DNA of 64,000 nt from Saturnia japonica (GCA_033032175.1 CM065309.1:18290001-18354000), one strand, 5' to 3'. Shown: positions 12,829 through 25,026, numbered from the stretch's first letter. Notes: generated by a model from the letters alone, not told the origin. Program-made: numbers and translations.

Positions 12829-12990
12829 GAACATGGCGTTGGTAGATATAGATTGTATGGTATAAAATGTTCTAGTGCCATTAGTATCAGGAAGAAATAA
12901 GAAGAATACGGATGTATGGACAAAACACTGCCTACATTTTCTTTTAGTATAAAAATTTCAAGAAATCTCAATTATTCGTATACAGAATTT
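12829..12990 (+). repeat. Rep-5 copy 1
   Basis: About 160 bp shared with 45388-45560. Common blocks are 'AGATATAGATTGTATGGTAT', a mid 'TTTGTATGGAxxAAACxCTG' type segment and a 'CAGAATTTGAA' end. No coding or TIR signal. Class unknown. Confidence 0.5.
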
Positions 12991-14473
12991 GAAGCAACGA
13001 TGGCTCAATACACCGCGTGGTGATCGATGTGGGGTTAGAATTTAAATCCTAAGCGTTCAAATGTAAACATCATGATTTCGTGATCACACCATCATACCAT
13101 TGTAAAGTTGAAAACCGCCAAGCACTTTGGGTGTCCTCAGGCGGCTGTAATTGAGAGTCAACCCCCCTTTCTTGGATTTGCGTGTAACCACCATCTTCGG
13201 CAACAGCGTCATATAAAATGAGATTAAATTTTAATGGAACACTAGTATACAAACAATCAATAAAGATAAAAATGTCACTTAACGAGATGGGATCGTGATA
13301 TATTTATGCAAGAATGTCGCCGGTTCGCGTGTACGTATTCGATTTGAAATCTAGATTCAGTTGCGGTCTGGTATAATATTTACGTAAGTACATACGTAGG
13401 TACTTACTTCGACGGAAACAAAACTGACTTCTCACGTGAATGTCACCAGAAATTTAAATTCAACATTACATGTAATTGTAGATACATATTATATTAAAAC
13501 TCATAAGTCTGTACTGTAACATCTTTGTAGATATGTAGACAGTACGTTTAATAGGAATTAATAATTTGTTTTTGTTATTATGTAAAGTCACATTTTGTTT
13601 TGTTACATTTTAATGAATATAATAATATGCAGTCTAGTGACCTTCAAGTCGTCAATACAGAAAAATACCAAACACCACATCATTCTCTAACTATTTACTA
13701 ACATGAGTATTCCTAATCATTGAGATAACTGTACATAAATTAGTTTTATGTCTTTGGTTGACAACCATAAAACTGAGATTGAATTTCGTTTGTTTACACG
13801 TAAAATGTCACTATTTTAATTTCCGAACGATTTTGTTAGGGTTATCAGTTATAACAACACTGAAAACTAAAATTGTCATGTAAACCGCCAAAATGAAAAT
13901 TAACAGCAAAATATAAAACCATGTTCATATGCTTAGAACTTGAGAATTGCTTTGAAATATTAATTTCGATTATATCACTTTTTTGTTAACCCTGACAGGT
14001 AATGGTGACCCGTCAAACTTGTACGCTTCTATGTTAGAACCTGACGCGATACGGATCGAAGTTTTTAATTAACTGTTCGAGCTCTTTAGCAGTAATTTAT
14101 TGGACATCGTAGTAATTCAAAGAAAGTGTCGAGAGTGAAAATAACTTATTAAAATTGCGAAAGAGTTGCTCCCTATGACAGGGATAATCATTTCAAAATA
14201 TATCCAGTAAAATATTTCATTGTAATCGGACACTTGGATGGATCTAGATTAAGATAAGAGAAATGAGATTGAAGTACTGTAATAATATTTTATTACATAA
14301 TACGTAGAGCAGATGTTGATAATTGTCGTATAAATAAATTCAACGTATTACGACTTGCAACTACTGTTAAATTCGGAGTAGGTATTATATAACCATTACA
14401 ATACTAATAAAAAGTAATTAAATTTTACTTAAATAAAGGAAAAATACGTTAAGACTGATGTGTTGTGCAATTA
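12991..14473. other. AT-rich DNA with one GC-richer patch
   Basis: The patch at 13115-13220 is open on the minus strand (60 codons, ending 13070) but could not be identified. The rest is featureless. Confidence 0.4.
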
Positions 14474-14800
14474 GGATGGATAAGATCAGGAATGAAAATA
14501 ATATTAGAAGATGTTTTTATACATATAGCACCAGTCATCGAACAGTTGTGAGGATAGGTTAACGTGGAATGGGCATGTCGTGATAAGGATGAAAGTCATA
14601 TAACAAGAAGAATGTTATGAAGAAAGGTGGACGGATATAGGTGTGGAGGAAAACCGAAGAAATATATATAGATTGTATGGGGAATGATATATGTATAAAG
14701 GTGTAAATACTGAGATGATAGTTGACAGAGTAGATTGGAAGAAGAAACCATTTTGTTCAGACCTCACTTAATTGGAATAAGGGGTTTGTAGAAGAGGAAA
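14474..14800 (+). pseudogene. non-LTR retrotransposon C-terminal relic, frameshifted
   Basis: Read on the plus strand, pieces of a known C-terminal layout appear in shifting frames: 'DKIRNE', 'WNGHVVIRM' (cf. WYGHVMRRDE), 'DESHITRRML', 'KVDGYRCGGKPKK', then 'VDRVDWKKK'-like and 'FRPHLIGIRG'. Several stops and at least one frameshift show an old dead copy. A different subfamily from the 900-1229 relic, and the same as 55508-55720. Confidence 0.65.
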
Positions 14801-16415
14801 ATACGGAGCTCATGAAAGATGTCCAAGTGCATTCGCACACGAAACGTTGCAATTTTTTTTCTCGGGTTTTAAACAAATCAGTCGCTGATCTTAGGAATAC
14901 TGTCCCATTTGAGGTCAGTTATATCCAGTAATTAGGCATGGTGGTAAGGATTTGAACCCGACTGGTTCGTAAACACCATTTTTCGGTGATAAGTCCGTCA
15001 TAGCGATTCTCTTTTGTTTTGTCGCATTTCGAGATCAGCCAGTGTATATCCAGCTATCGAGCTACCACCAGATACCACCATCGCGCCTATGTATTTACTA
15101 TCTGCCGGTGGTCACCGTTGTTTTTGCATTGTACTGAATTTACCTTCAAGCAAAGTGTCCACCACATTGCCTTGCTGCAATAAAATAAATACATTAAAAG
15201 TTTGCATGATATAAATTAAAAAAAAAATAAAAATGGATGTTATTCTCACTGCGTTATTGAGTCAATGTAATATTGAGACAGATGTTTCTAGTTGAACACA
15301 GCTAAAGAAAGTAAAAGCGTTTCTGGTGTTAAATTGTGTCGTTACATTTGCGTAATATTTCATCTATAATTAAGCAATAATGTTTTGATATTTAGCTCGA
15401 CATGTGGATGTGCTAATGCTATTCTGGGAATAGGATTCCCCGAGAGAAGGCACGGGAATACACAGTGACTATAATATAACATAACTATAAGGCATTATCT
15501 CAGTAAAAGAAATGTATTATGAGAATATGAGTTCAATTAAACAAGTTGCTGAGAAGTTATACGATCACTAACTGACGCATTAAAGATTAACTTTTGACAT
15601 CCTATGACAACATTTCTCAAGCGTTCTGAATTTCTTATAATGCTTTCCTTCACTCTTATTTTAAATACTACAATAACAAGCCCAATTCTAGATTCGGTTC
15701 TAGATATCTTCGGTTAAAGGTATGTCATTCTGAATCTTAAGATATCCTATAATGTAAAACATACTAGTAAAATAATTTTTATTCAATATTTTTGCCGTTA
15801 ACTATAATTGTAAAAGACCAGTATCTAAAATCGTTATCATTTCCCTTGAAACAAAACGATGTATTTATATAACCGAGATAATTTAACATGAAAGTTCAGA
15901 ATACTAGGTAAATGGTCTATTTGAAAAACGATGCTGTTTATAATTCCACTCGCATGCAATCTGTTAATAACAATAAGTTAGTTTGCTTTCCTGAGCTATG
16001 TCTTTTCTAGGGAAACTTTGCATAAAGCCACCAAAATTAAACAAAAGCGGAAGCGTATTTTTTTAATATTTTTGTTTTGTTCATGTTTTCTGATGATTAT
16101 ATCAATTTTGTTCTAAGAGTCAAGATACACATAAATTATGCTATTGTATAAAAAAAATAAAGAGTAATAATACGGCGAGGTGTCTCAAGACGTACTTTTT
16201 AATTGTTGAATTTTAAATATAGTATTCATAATTCTGAAAGTTATAATTTCTAAAATAATTTTATATGAACCATATTTCAACGATTTATTTTACTTTAAAT
16301 CAAATAATTATTTTAGAATCGTATTAAGGCTTATCCTAGCGTCGCGCAAAACATAAAACTTGCGTTAATGTAAAATATACGAATGATTAAATACGTACAA
16401 TAAATAACAAGCTGA
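14801..16415. other. no gene; one possible unclassified repeat
   Basis: 14880-15215 is more complex than its surroundings, contains 'GGATTTGAACCCGACTGG' (reminiscent of an inverted tRNA-like box) and ends in an A-rich tail. It may be a retroposed element, but no second copy is in the window. The remainder is AT-rich. Confidence 0.4.
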
Positions 16416-16637
16416 TTTTTAACAAAAAAGAAAACCAACCTCAATGTTTTTGAGGAGTTCCCATGTGTACTTTCGAAGGTCCAATGCCAATGAAATTAAA
16501 ATAGGACCGCCCTCGAGGTATCCACTTTCCAACGAAAAAAAGGATCATCTAAATTGGTTCATAAACAAAAATGTTCCTGAACATCCATAAAAAACATAAA
16601 ATCGAATTGAGAGCCTTCTTTTTTGAAATCGGTTAAA
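16416..16637 (-). repeat. Rep-3 copy 4, full-length
   Basis: Bounded by 'TTTTTAACAAAAAAGAAAAC' and 'GAAATCGGTTAAAA'. Carries 'GGTCCAATGCCAATGAAATT', 'GGTTCATAAACAAAAATGTT' and 'AACATCCATAAAAAACAT'. A good family representative, with TTAA at both edges. Confidence 0.75.
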
Positions 16638-16940
16638 ATGTATGATATAAAGAATCATTTTTTGAAATAACTGTGTTCATCAAATCTTCCAACGAAGAAT
16701 TTTCGTTCGACTTTCGACTATTACTTGTTAACCTTATATAATATGCAATTAATCAGAAGTTTCTTTTAACTTGAACCAAGTTTTTAAGCCTTAGGCCCTT
16801 GATGTGCTGTCCTCTTACTTTCACTGTGGCTTTACTTGGTATCACTCAAATTTCACTATCTCATTAGATTGCAGCTTCGAGCGACGAGGGTTATGGTATT
16901 TAATCCTTGTAAGTTTTGTATCATGAATTGTTATGTCTGT

Positions 16941-17549
16941 ATCTATACTTAATATAATAAAGTGGAAAAGTTTTTGTTTGTTTGTTTAATCACGCTAATC
17001 ACTGGAACTACCAGTCGGATTAAAATTTTTTTTTATTATATCAGATTAGGCTACAACTCTTAGATAGCCTTAAATATTGATTTTTGTTATATAAGTTGGA
17101 AGTCTTGGTCCTCCCGAACTGCTATAACCGCGTGCGCTAGCGTAATTGTTAATGATACGGAAATACAATGTTCTACAATAATATTGATCCTTAGTATATC
17201 TAAAAAAAAGTAAGCGATAGCATATGCCTCTCTCTTATACATAAGCCATAATAAGGTATCTCGTGACAAAGATTTGTTGCAAATTAAAAAGTGATTTGTA
17301 AGAATTAATTTTAGACATGGCATAATTAATCCTTACAAAAAAAGTTACTTCATCATAAAGACAAATTTATGAAGTTAAATTTTGCTTTTTAAAGTATGCT
17401 ATTTGGACACATAGTTTAGGAGATAATGAAAAATTAAAATAATTCGTATTTGCGGAAATAACAATTATGATAGATTACATGGGGGCGTTGGCGGCGCGGT
17501 GTTTGTCGGATAAAATTAACACGGGTGAAACCGTGGGGCACAGCTAGTG
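16941..17549 (-). repeat. Rep-2, long form
   Basis: On the minus strand it starts 'ACTAGCTGTGCCCCACGG' (17549) and ends 'TTATATTAAGTATAGAT' (16941), about 609 bp. The terminal 'GTAGTTCCAGTGATTAGCGT' is typical of the family. The interior matches the long copy at 30956-31545 (e.g. 'TTCATTATCTCCT', 'CACCTTATTGTGGCTTxTGT' type blocks). Confidence 0.7.
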
Positions 17550-18044
17550 ATACATAACTGTAGAGTTAAAATATATTGAGTATGTGAATCAAAAAATTGA
17601 GATATGTTATTTTACCTAATAACTATTAAATTGGATCCATCTCGCAGTATTTCTGTAGTGTATTTCAAGGGATAAGAAAATTAAAGAGTAACAAATAACA
17701 AACAATTTAAAATAATCTAAGAGAAACAGAATATAAAGGATACCGTTAGTACCCTACAATGTGTATGAAGTAAATATTTATGGAAGAATTCATTAAAATT
17801 ACTTGGAAGATTAAATTTTTAGATTCAAGAGAAATCGAATTATGAGATCAACTACCTACTTTTTTGGTCATCGTTTTGATATTTAAGGTCTAGGTCCGTT
17901 TCCTCGGCGTGAAGCCCTTGGGTGAGGCAACCGCCCGCGCGATACAAGTGACTCTATACGTGCATCACTTAGCTACCCACATACAACATTACACACGTAT
18001 GAGCACACACACGTGCACACCACACAGGTACATGGGTTCTATAA
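17550..18044. other. no gene; GC-richer stretch before SINE-D
   Basis: Up to about 17890 it is AT-rich. 17895-18020 contains 'GTGAGGCAACCGCCCGCGCG' and CA-rich sequence and may be an upstream part of the SINE-D insertion, but this cannot be shown from one copy. Confidence 0.4.
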
Positions 18045-18415
18045 GGGACCTTTTTTTTTCTTTTTTTGCGCTAATAGTGTAGAAAGGTCTTTCCGATCAC
18101 TAAATACACATACACATGGTTCCTTCCTTCCTCCCAGGAGGGAGGGAACATGCCTATGAGTATATATGTTCTTATGGTTAGCTCGAGTCGTAGGAGTAGG
18201 GATTCTATTAGATCGCGACCTATTCGCATGCGCGACGACCGCCCGAGCCGAGGTTCGGCCACTCTGGCACCCTCGTGCGAGTCGTCCAAAACTTTCGCTT
18301 CACGGCTGAGTGCCCTCTGTGCTCGCCCCCAAGTTCGGTGAAGCTGTAAAAGCTGCAGCGGCTTCAGGGCCCGTAAGGCTAAAAGTGTAGTCAGATCTAA
18401 AAAAAAAAGAAAAGA
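18045..18415 (+). mobile_element. SINE-D, best copy, with 5' hairpin and poly(A) tail
   Basis: Retroposon-like unit shared with 33800-34092. It has a hairpin at 18115-18152 (arms 'CATGGTTCC...TTCCTCCC' against 'GGAGGGAGGGAACATG', loop around CCAG). A GC-rich body follows with 'CGAGCCGAGGTTCGGCCACT', 'CTGGCACCCTCG' and 'GCTTCACGGCTGAGTGCCCT', then 'GTGTAGTCAGATCT' and an A-run. Open frames of 63-72 codons on both strands inside it are by-products of the GC-rich sequence. Confidence 0.65.
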
Positions 18416-19557
18416 TATTTAAGGGATTTTTAGGTTTATATGATTGGCGTTCAGAGGTTTTTTGTAATCAGCAATTTGCAATCTTATGTGTTTTTATATT
18501 TTAGAATCTGTATTTCAAAATAAAGAAACTTATGCAAACAATAATATTAAAAAGAAAGAAATAACACCACATAATAAAATTAATGATACACCGGACGGAG
18601 GTTTGGTCATAATCAAATGGAGCACAGTTGTGGACTTTAAAAATCAATTGTACATTATTATTTGTATGTAACATGTTTTCGGATTATAAAACACTGTCGT
18701 TAGCTCTAATAAATTAAATAAAGTATTCATACGTAACAATTTACTAGCATTCATTACTTTATAATTTGCTTTAAGGCGATGTATAATTTTATTTCTCTTT
18801 TGCTAATATCAAAAGATTGCCGACTGCCATCCGCATTTCGTTATTTCTTATTGTTACATAACCGTTCCGCATTTTTAATTAGGTTAATATTGATACAATA
18901 AATGTGTTATTCGTTGATAATTTTATTACATACCAATTTTTTTGTTTACGTGATGAGTTGATGACTAAATAACAAGTATTTTTTTATTTGTTATCTTAAT
19001 TTTTTTTTTCAATATAAAGGAGACTGGTATTTCTGGGCCCAGAATGTAATTAGTTGAATTATGGTTTATAAAATCGAATGTATTTTTGTTTTTAAAATCG
19101 TACAATATCATTAAAATTCACAATCAACAAAATAAGTAAACTATTAACTTTAAAAGATAATAAACATAACACTTTTATAATATTAATCCTACTTCAAAAA
19201 TATTTTAATTGAAGTTTATTACATGAATTCGCTTTTACGAAATATCTTAAATCTCTGCTTTCAGATTGCAAAAAATCCGCTTTTTTTCAGTGACTGTTTA
19301 ATAATGCATTAACTATAAATTTACATCGTTTTCTTATTTTTACAAAAAATTTTTTACCCAGACTCATGTCTGTATGAAAGAGTATCCGTCTTCTTTCTAT
19401 TGATGTTCCGACTGCTCCATTGAATTATGCTTGCACATCATTTTTTCATAATTAAAGTGAAAAACATGAGTTTTCTATTAAGTTTAGTTTTTTATACTAA
19501 CTTTAGTGTATCACAAATAATGAACAGCCTTTTTTATCGTTATAGGTTATAGCTTTG
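18416..19557. other. AT-rich DNA, no feature seen
   Basis: Nothing recognised. Long A/T runs. Confidence 0.5.
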
Positions 19558-19845
19558 TGGTCACACTATCACGTGATCTTAAGTGAAGATGTGGTCGAAG
19601 ATGGTATCACGTTAAGCCTACTGGAAGACTGGCTCTAAAATGCAACTGCCGGAAATCATTTAATGGGGCTTGGCGACAAATTTTCAACTTGAGGGTGGTA
19701 GCTAGCCAGGCGGGCATTAAAAAAAGCCCTACCACCATGCTATGGTTTCATCACGATGTTTTCCTTCACTTAAAGCTCAGGGTTCATTGCCGGGATTCGA
19801 ACTCACGTCGATCGACGCGGAGTCCGTACACGCTTTAGACTCCAC
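19558..19845 (-). mobile_element. SINE-B (tRNA-derived), full-length
   Basis: Read on the minus strand, the head has a B-box-like 'GTTCGAATCCC' (19792-19802 region) after 'CGCGTCGATCGACGTGA'. The body includes 'GCCTGGCTAGCTACCACCCT' and the 3' end is 'AAGATCACGTGATAGTGTGA'. Six further pieces of this family occur in the window. Copy 54757-55000 also preserves an A-box-like stretch, which supports a tRNA origin. Confidence 0.75.
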
Positions 19846-20150
19846 TTCACACCCAAATTTGAGTTCATACTTTACACAAAACCAGTACATAGATACTTTG
19901 AATACAGTAAAAATACTTTTAAAAATATTTGTTATTAATATTCTAGGATTTATTAAGTTATTATTGTGAATGTCACAGTGGATTTGAATATTCATTAAAT
20001 TCTGATCTTAACAACGTGATACACGGTTGTGTTTATTTTATTGTTTTTTTGTAAAAGTTGATTATTTAAATTGATATCGTGGGTGTAAATATCGTTTACA
20101 AAAATGTCTTGATTTTTTATTACTTCCTGTACCAAATATAACGCAGTGTG

Positions 20151-20365
20151 TTTTTTAACCGACTTTGAAACAACGAGGAGATTTCAATTCGAATGTATTT
20201 TTTATGGATTTTCATCCATAACCCCCTTTTTTATGAATCGATTATTATTTTTTCGTTGGAAAGGGGATTCTCATTATAATATCATTGGTATTGGACCTTC
20301 GACTTCGAATATACACCAGGGAATTCTTCAAAATTATTAGAATTGGTTTTCATTTTTGTTAAACA
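20151..20365 (+). repeat. Rep-3 copy 5
   Basis: 'TTTTTTAACCGACTTTG' to 'TTTTTGTTAAACA'. Retains 'TTCAATTCGAATGTATTTTT' and 'ATGGATTTTCATCCATAAC', the block missing from copy 1. Confidence 0.75.
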
Positions 20366-20430
20366 TTCTCAAATTAATCTTGTTTAATTTCATTCTATAG
20401 AAGCAAAATTATATTTAAAAAAGTTGGTTG

Positions 20431-20527
20431 CAGAACACTAGTCTGAGCTTTCGGTGAAGAAAAACATAGTTATGAAATATAGTAAGGTGATAGGACATTT
20501 TCTAATGATCGGCGGACTAGCTGCCTC
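20431..20527 (+). mobile_element. SINE-B fragment
   Basis: Contains 'GAGCTTTCGGTGAAGAAAAA', 'GGACATTTTCTAATG' and 'GGCGGACTAGCTGCC', matching the middle of 49099-49290. Both ends are lost. Confidence 0.6.
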
Positions 20528-22486
20528 CGTCATGTCAGACAAATTCTCATTTCACATTTAAATGTCAGCAATACCTATTGCTAAACTAATGTTTAGAAAT
20601 TTAATTTTAATAATAATTTTATAATCTTTATTAACATTTCAATAAATTAATAAATGTTACTTAAATACTTGTACAGTAAATATAATGTTTTTAATTTCGT
20701 AACTTTTAATGGATTTATGAAACTCTTATCTCGGATTTGAATATTTTTTTAAGTAAGTTTCTGAATCTAAGTTAATTCGGTCAAGTCTATATATACCTAC
20801 TGAATATAAATAGTTACTGACTTCTGAAGTTTATTATCAACCAGTATTTCGCAATTTTTTATTCAATAGGTATCTTAAATTGTTGAAAATATTATCAAAA
20901 ACAATAAACAGTCACCCAGTCGTCCAAGTCACATTGCCAGTTCTGACAAACACAATAATTATATATAGTCAGCAATTTAGATAAATATCGCGTATTATAG
21001 TGACCATAAAAAGTTGTCATTCGACAAAATGGCGTTTTGTCAAACGGCCCGTCCGCGTCTGTGTGTCAAGCGGATGGTGATGATACCTTGCTGTCCACTT
21101 CAGAATTTAGGGTCTTACCATACATAATAATACGACTATAAAACATTACTATCGCCAATTTGGCAATTGCTTTAGTTCTGTGAATGTTTTCAAAATAAGC
21201 GAATGGGTCGATTTACATGACTATATTACTCGAATACGAAAGCTTCTTAGTTGGAAGAAATTTTAAGAAAATATAAAGTGGTATATAAAAAAATACAATG
21301 TGAAATGTTTGTAAATACATTTTTATTATTATTAACTTTAGATATTTATTGCGAGTTGTATACTTTTGTCAAATTATCCTAGTATATTTCGATATACTCG
21401 ATTAAAGAGATCTTTTATTCGATAAAAGAGAGTGAAAAATGTTTTGAAGTATTTTACGTATATTTATTTAAAATTTCCATACACGTGTATTATATAATGT
21501 GTATCCAATGCATTATGATAAAGACTGATTAAAATTACTTGTTATGCACAAATGGCTGTTAAAATTCCTTGCAGAAACATCCTTGAATGGGTTTTATAAT
21601 CGAACCAAATTAATAAATATTTTAAAGTACATATCTGTTGCTTAAAACGGTATTATTTGAATATGATTTTGTGTATAGATAATGTATTAAATAATAAATT
21701 GTTTTTTTTTTTAATATTTATTATTGATATAGTACTTAAATTATAAGTAACAACAATGTAACATTGTAATAAAGTAATACATGAATTTAATAGACCACGG
21801 TACAATAATCAAAAATGTCTAAAATATGTACAATATAATAAAATATAGAAGTCTTATGTTGGATAATCTATAAAATGTATCGTTTCAATTGAGATAATAA
21901 ACACGTGATATGTTCATATTTATTTTTATTCATATGAAGTCATAAATTTGACCGGTTATTTTGAGATAAAAGCCAAATACCGTATCTATAACCTTCGAAA
22001 ACCGGCTTTGAGAGTAAATGTGCCAATAAGTCGCATTTTAAAACTTATATAGCAATATATAACCTAACAAATATTTGTAATTAGAAATAAAAACAGCGCT
22101 TACGTGTATCATAAGGCAGCGTATCCACCAGAGGTGTGCGAGCTATATAGGCAGTGCGAGGATGTGTAGGCACTGTGAAACGGTGTGATTCAGTCAATCT
22201 CTGTGAGGAGCTTACGCGATACGATGATGTGTGATAAAGCTGCGCTCTTTCGCACGCGACCCTTGCACACATTTATCGCTTTTTTATATGTACAAATATT
22301 TAGCTCCGCTAGACCTTTTCCAACAGAGCTGCGTGAAGCGAGGCTAGGAAAATGAAGTAATCCTATTAATGAATTTTTCCTCGCGCACCGCCTAGCACTG
22401 CACTTATCTGGTGAGGAAATACAGCCTTAGTCTTTAACTAATAATTTATTGCTTTACTTCTACCTCTCATAACGCGAATTATCAAA
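20528..22486. other. AT-rich DNA; unexplained GC-richer patches
   Basis: 21015-21075 and 22100-22430 are GC-richer. The second has 'CACCAGAGGTGTGCGAGC' and 'GCGTGAAGCGAGGCTAGG' and could be a decayed MITE, but no inverted ends are clear. The rest is AT-rich. Confidence 0.4.
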
Positions 22487-22822
22487 CAACCGAAACTCAG
22501 AGTGACGTTATCAGATTATGAATTATAGTTGTAGGCGAAATTTAGTAGATAACTTGATATATTATAATTTAACTGATTCCAAAAGGCAACGCATCGAAAC
22601 AAATATCAGATTATTCACCAGATGATATATGGACAAAGGCTTTACACTTTTGTACAACCGAAATACCGAGTGACATCATCTGGTTATTAATTATACCTAG
22701 TTATAGGCGAAATGTAGTAGATAGCGTGTTATATTATACATTGATTGATTCCGAAAGGCAACGCGTGAAGAAAATATCGGATTATTCGTCAGATGATATA
22801 TTATGGTCAAAGGTTTCATGCA
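22487..22822 (+). repeat. diverged tandem duplication, 2 x about 168 bp
   Basis: Unit 1 (22487-22654) and unit 2 (22655-22822) align throughout: 'CAACCGAAACTCAGAGTGAC' against 'CAACCGAAATACCGAGTGAC', 'TTCCAAAAGGCAACGC' against 'TTCCGAAAGGCAACGC', 'TCAGATTATTCACCAGATG' against 'TCGGATTATTCGTCAGATG'. Many substitutions and few indels make it an old duplication. No coding frame spans both units. Confidence 0.8.
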
Positions 22823-23619
22823 CGTTTATGGTCAAATACATACGTTTTGTTAATAAATAATCCTCAAATTAAATTTTATAGCACAAACTATTTGCTTAAT
22901 ATTACATACCTTTTCATCTCACATATTTATTTTCCTTTTATAGCGCTATATTTATGGTTATATTCTCGTTTCTATTTTTTTTTTAAATTCTGTATCTTAG
23001 TGATGAAACATGATTCATTTTAACGGAACAGTCTGTCTTCTAATAAAATATATGCTAATACTTGCGTGGGTGACAAAGTCGCAATGAAATTCCGTGACAA
23101 AGTTTTGCCAATAAAATAATTTATCTATTTTTATAATATTACAATTAAGTAATCAGGGTTAAAGAGGTAAATATAAAAAATGCAAATATTATTTTACTAA
23201 CCGTGGGTTTCACAAATGTACGTAAATGTGTTCATACTTTAACAAGGCGTGTACGCGTGGACAAGCGACATCGAGAAGGGTATGTATACAAGGCTAAGAT
23301 AGCTTGTGTCACTCCAGCATCAGATATGTCATTTAACACCATGTCAATTAAGTTTTGTAATTTTGTATTTATTAAATGTTTCTTACCTTTAACAATACTT
23401 TTGGACTTAAATGGTAAATTTTAAGATTCTTATTAACCAATGTAGTTAAAAGTTAAAAAATGTTGAATAAATGAGGCTCGAACAAGGTTTAAAATTTTTT
23501 GTTTAAAAATTACGAGTTTAGAGAGAAGTGTACCAATGACTTTGTATCAAAAATCCTGTTATCGACTGTATTATGTAGGTACTAATTTTATAAAGCGCAA
23601 AATATAGTTTATTTTAGCT
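22823..23619. other. AT-rich DNA, no feature seen
   Basis: Small open frames here are not supported by composition or domains. Confidence 0.5.
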
Positions 23620-23880
23620 ATTTGTTTGTTTGAAAGCTCTAAACTCAGAAACTACTTGTTATTAAAAAAAAAATATTTTGGCATTTTATAAATTATTTAT
23701 TGAGGAAGGTTATAGGCTATATAAATTCACGCTTAGAAATTAACGAGCGGAACAGTAACCGTGAACGTCAAGTAATCTGGCAAGTATAGGAAGTGAGAAC
23801 AACGATAGGCTACAAGGGTGCGTCGGTGGCGGAGCGGTGGAGAGTTGGTCGGATATAATTATTTAAATCGGTTGAAATAA
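23620..23880 (-). repeat. Rep-2, short form
   Basis: Inverse orientation. 3' part 'TTTGTTTGTTTGAAAGC', middle 'GAGGAAGGTTATAGGCTATA' and 'GAGCGGAACAGTAACC', 5' part 'GGTGGCGGAGCGGTGGAGAG'. The terminal ACTAG head is lost. Confidence 0.6.
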
Positions 23881-24294
23881 TAATTAACAAATATGGAATG
23901 TAACCGAATACACACAGGTTCCCGTTATTATATTAATACGGTGATATTAATGATTAACATTTTCCGCGCCTTTCAAAACTGTTTTTAAATTGATTGATAA
24001 TAAAAGTAATCAATATTTTATTAACAAAGATAAAACTCATATTTATAGTATAACCAGCGTTGAGAATCGATAATAATTACTAAGAGCCGCTGATGTCCTA
24101 TTAAAGTTGATTTTACTACGGGTACTACCGATGTTGACCTTGACAGTCCCTATAATCAACCCTATCGTGCGCTTGGTTGGATTACCGGCTCACGATGATG
24201 CGCCTCCTTACATGACACGAATCGTATTCCGATTTTTATTATCGTAACACAGAAACATGAATGCGCTGTACCGGATAGTAAGCACAGTGCAACC
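23881..24294. other. no feature seen
   Basis: Moderately complex sequence around 24100-24240 without a matching copy or frame. Confidence 0.4.
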
Positions 24295-24395
24295 TAGGGC
24301 TGTAACAGAGGCTTTCTAGCGGAGGCAGAGGCGGAGGCGGAGGTTAACAGAGCGGAGCCGGAGGTTAACAGAGGCGGAGGCGGAAGTGGATAAAG
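24295..24395. repeat. GGCGGA-rich subterminal repeats, possible end of hAT element
   Basis: 'TAGGGCTGTAACAGAGG' is followed by repeated 'GGCGGAGGCGGAGG' and 'GGAGGTTAACAGAG' units. A TAGGG/CAGGG start with GC-rich subterminal repeats would suit a hAT terminus lying downstream of the transposase relic. The opposite end is not visible, so this is inference. Confidence 0.4.
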
Positions 24396-24470
24396 TATTA
24401 ATTTATTATTTATTAAATAAATAGATATACAAAATCTCGCTATTATTATAAATACTTTCATATACAAACT

Positions 24471-25026
24471 TTAATGATAATCAAAATTAAGAAGAAGCAC
24501 ATTATATTGCACTAACAGTTTTACGGCTTTGTAACCTACCAATCGATTTGTTAGAGGTTCATACATTAAATCAGAACCACTAAATAATTGTTCACTTGCC
24601 ATCTGACTTGAAAGTACCGATAATTAAGTACGAACGATAGGAGCAAAACCTTTAGGTATATTTAATGTTATATCTTCACCACAGTAAAGGATGTTCGTTT
24701 AGTTGTCGTCGGTTTTCTTTATTATATTGATTATTTAGTGATTTCCATATCATGTTATCGCTGTTAGTAACTGCGTTGTCGATTTGGGTTTCCTATTCAT
24801 AATCACTGCTATTTTGCAGCATACCAGTTAGATTTGAAAGCACACTATGTGTTGGTCGTAAAATCTGAAAGCTTATGCTGGATTCTTCATTCACTGGATT
24901 CGATTCTACTGCATCTTTTTTGGCAAAAGAAGCTTCGTCATCACCACTTGCAGCTTTTGCAACATTCAAGTTATGTAGCGTTAGCAAGCGTAATAGTTTA
25001 GGCTGAACTTGTTCCATGTCCCACAT
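24471..25026 (-). pseudogene. hAT-family transposase, C-terminal dimerisation region (relic)
   Basis: On the minus strand 24602-24471 reads 'MASEQLFSGSDLM' then 'NRLVGYKAVKLLVQYN' and stops. SE-x-LFS followed by an NRL segment and a final hydrophobic helix is the hAT C-terminal dimerisation signature. Upstream, 'FAPIVRT*LSVL' precedes it in the same frame, and 'NEHPLLWW'-type sequence lies in another frame, so at least one frameshift and several stops (e.g. TAG at 24793-24795) are present. The 77-codon frame at 25026-24793 ('NLNVAKAASGDDEASFAKKD') is probably the acidic linker before this region. Catalytic residues are not included; the 5' part is cut off where a SINE-C piece begins. Not functional. 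Confidence 0.65.

Noticed and set aside
18071..18341. overlapping 63- and 72-codon frames
   Set aside because: Both come from the GC-rich body and hairpin of SINE-D. The second copy at 33800 does not keep the frames.
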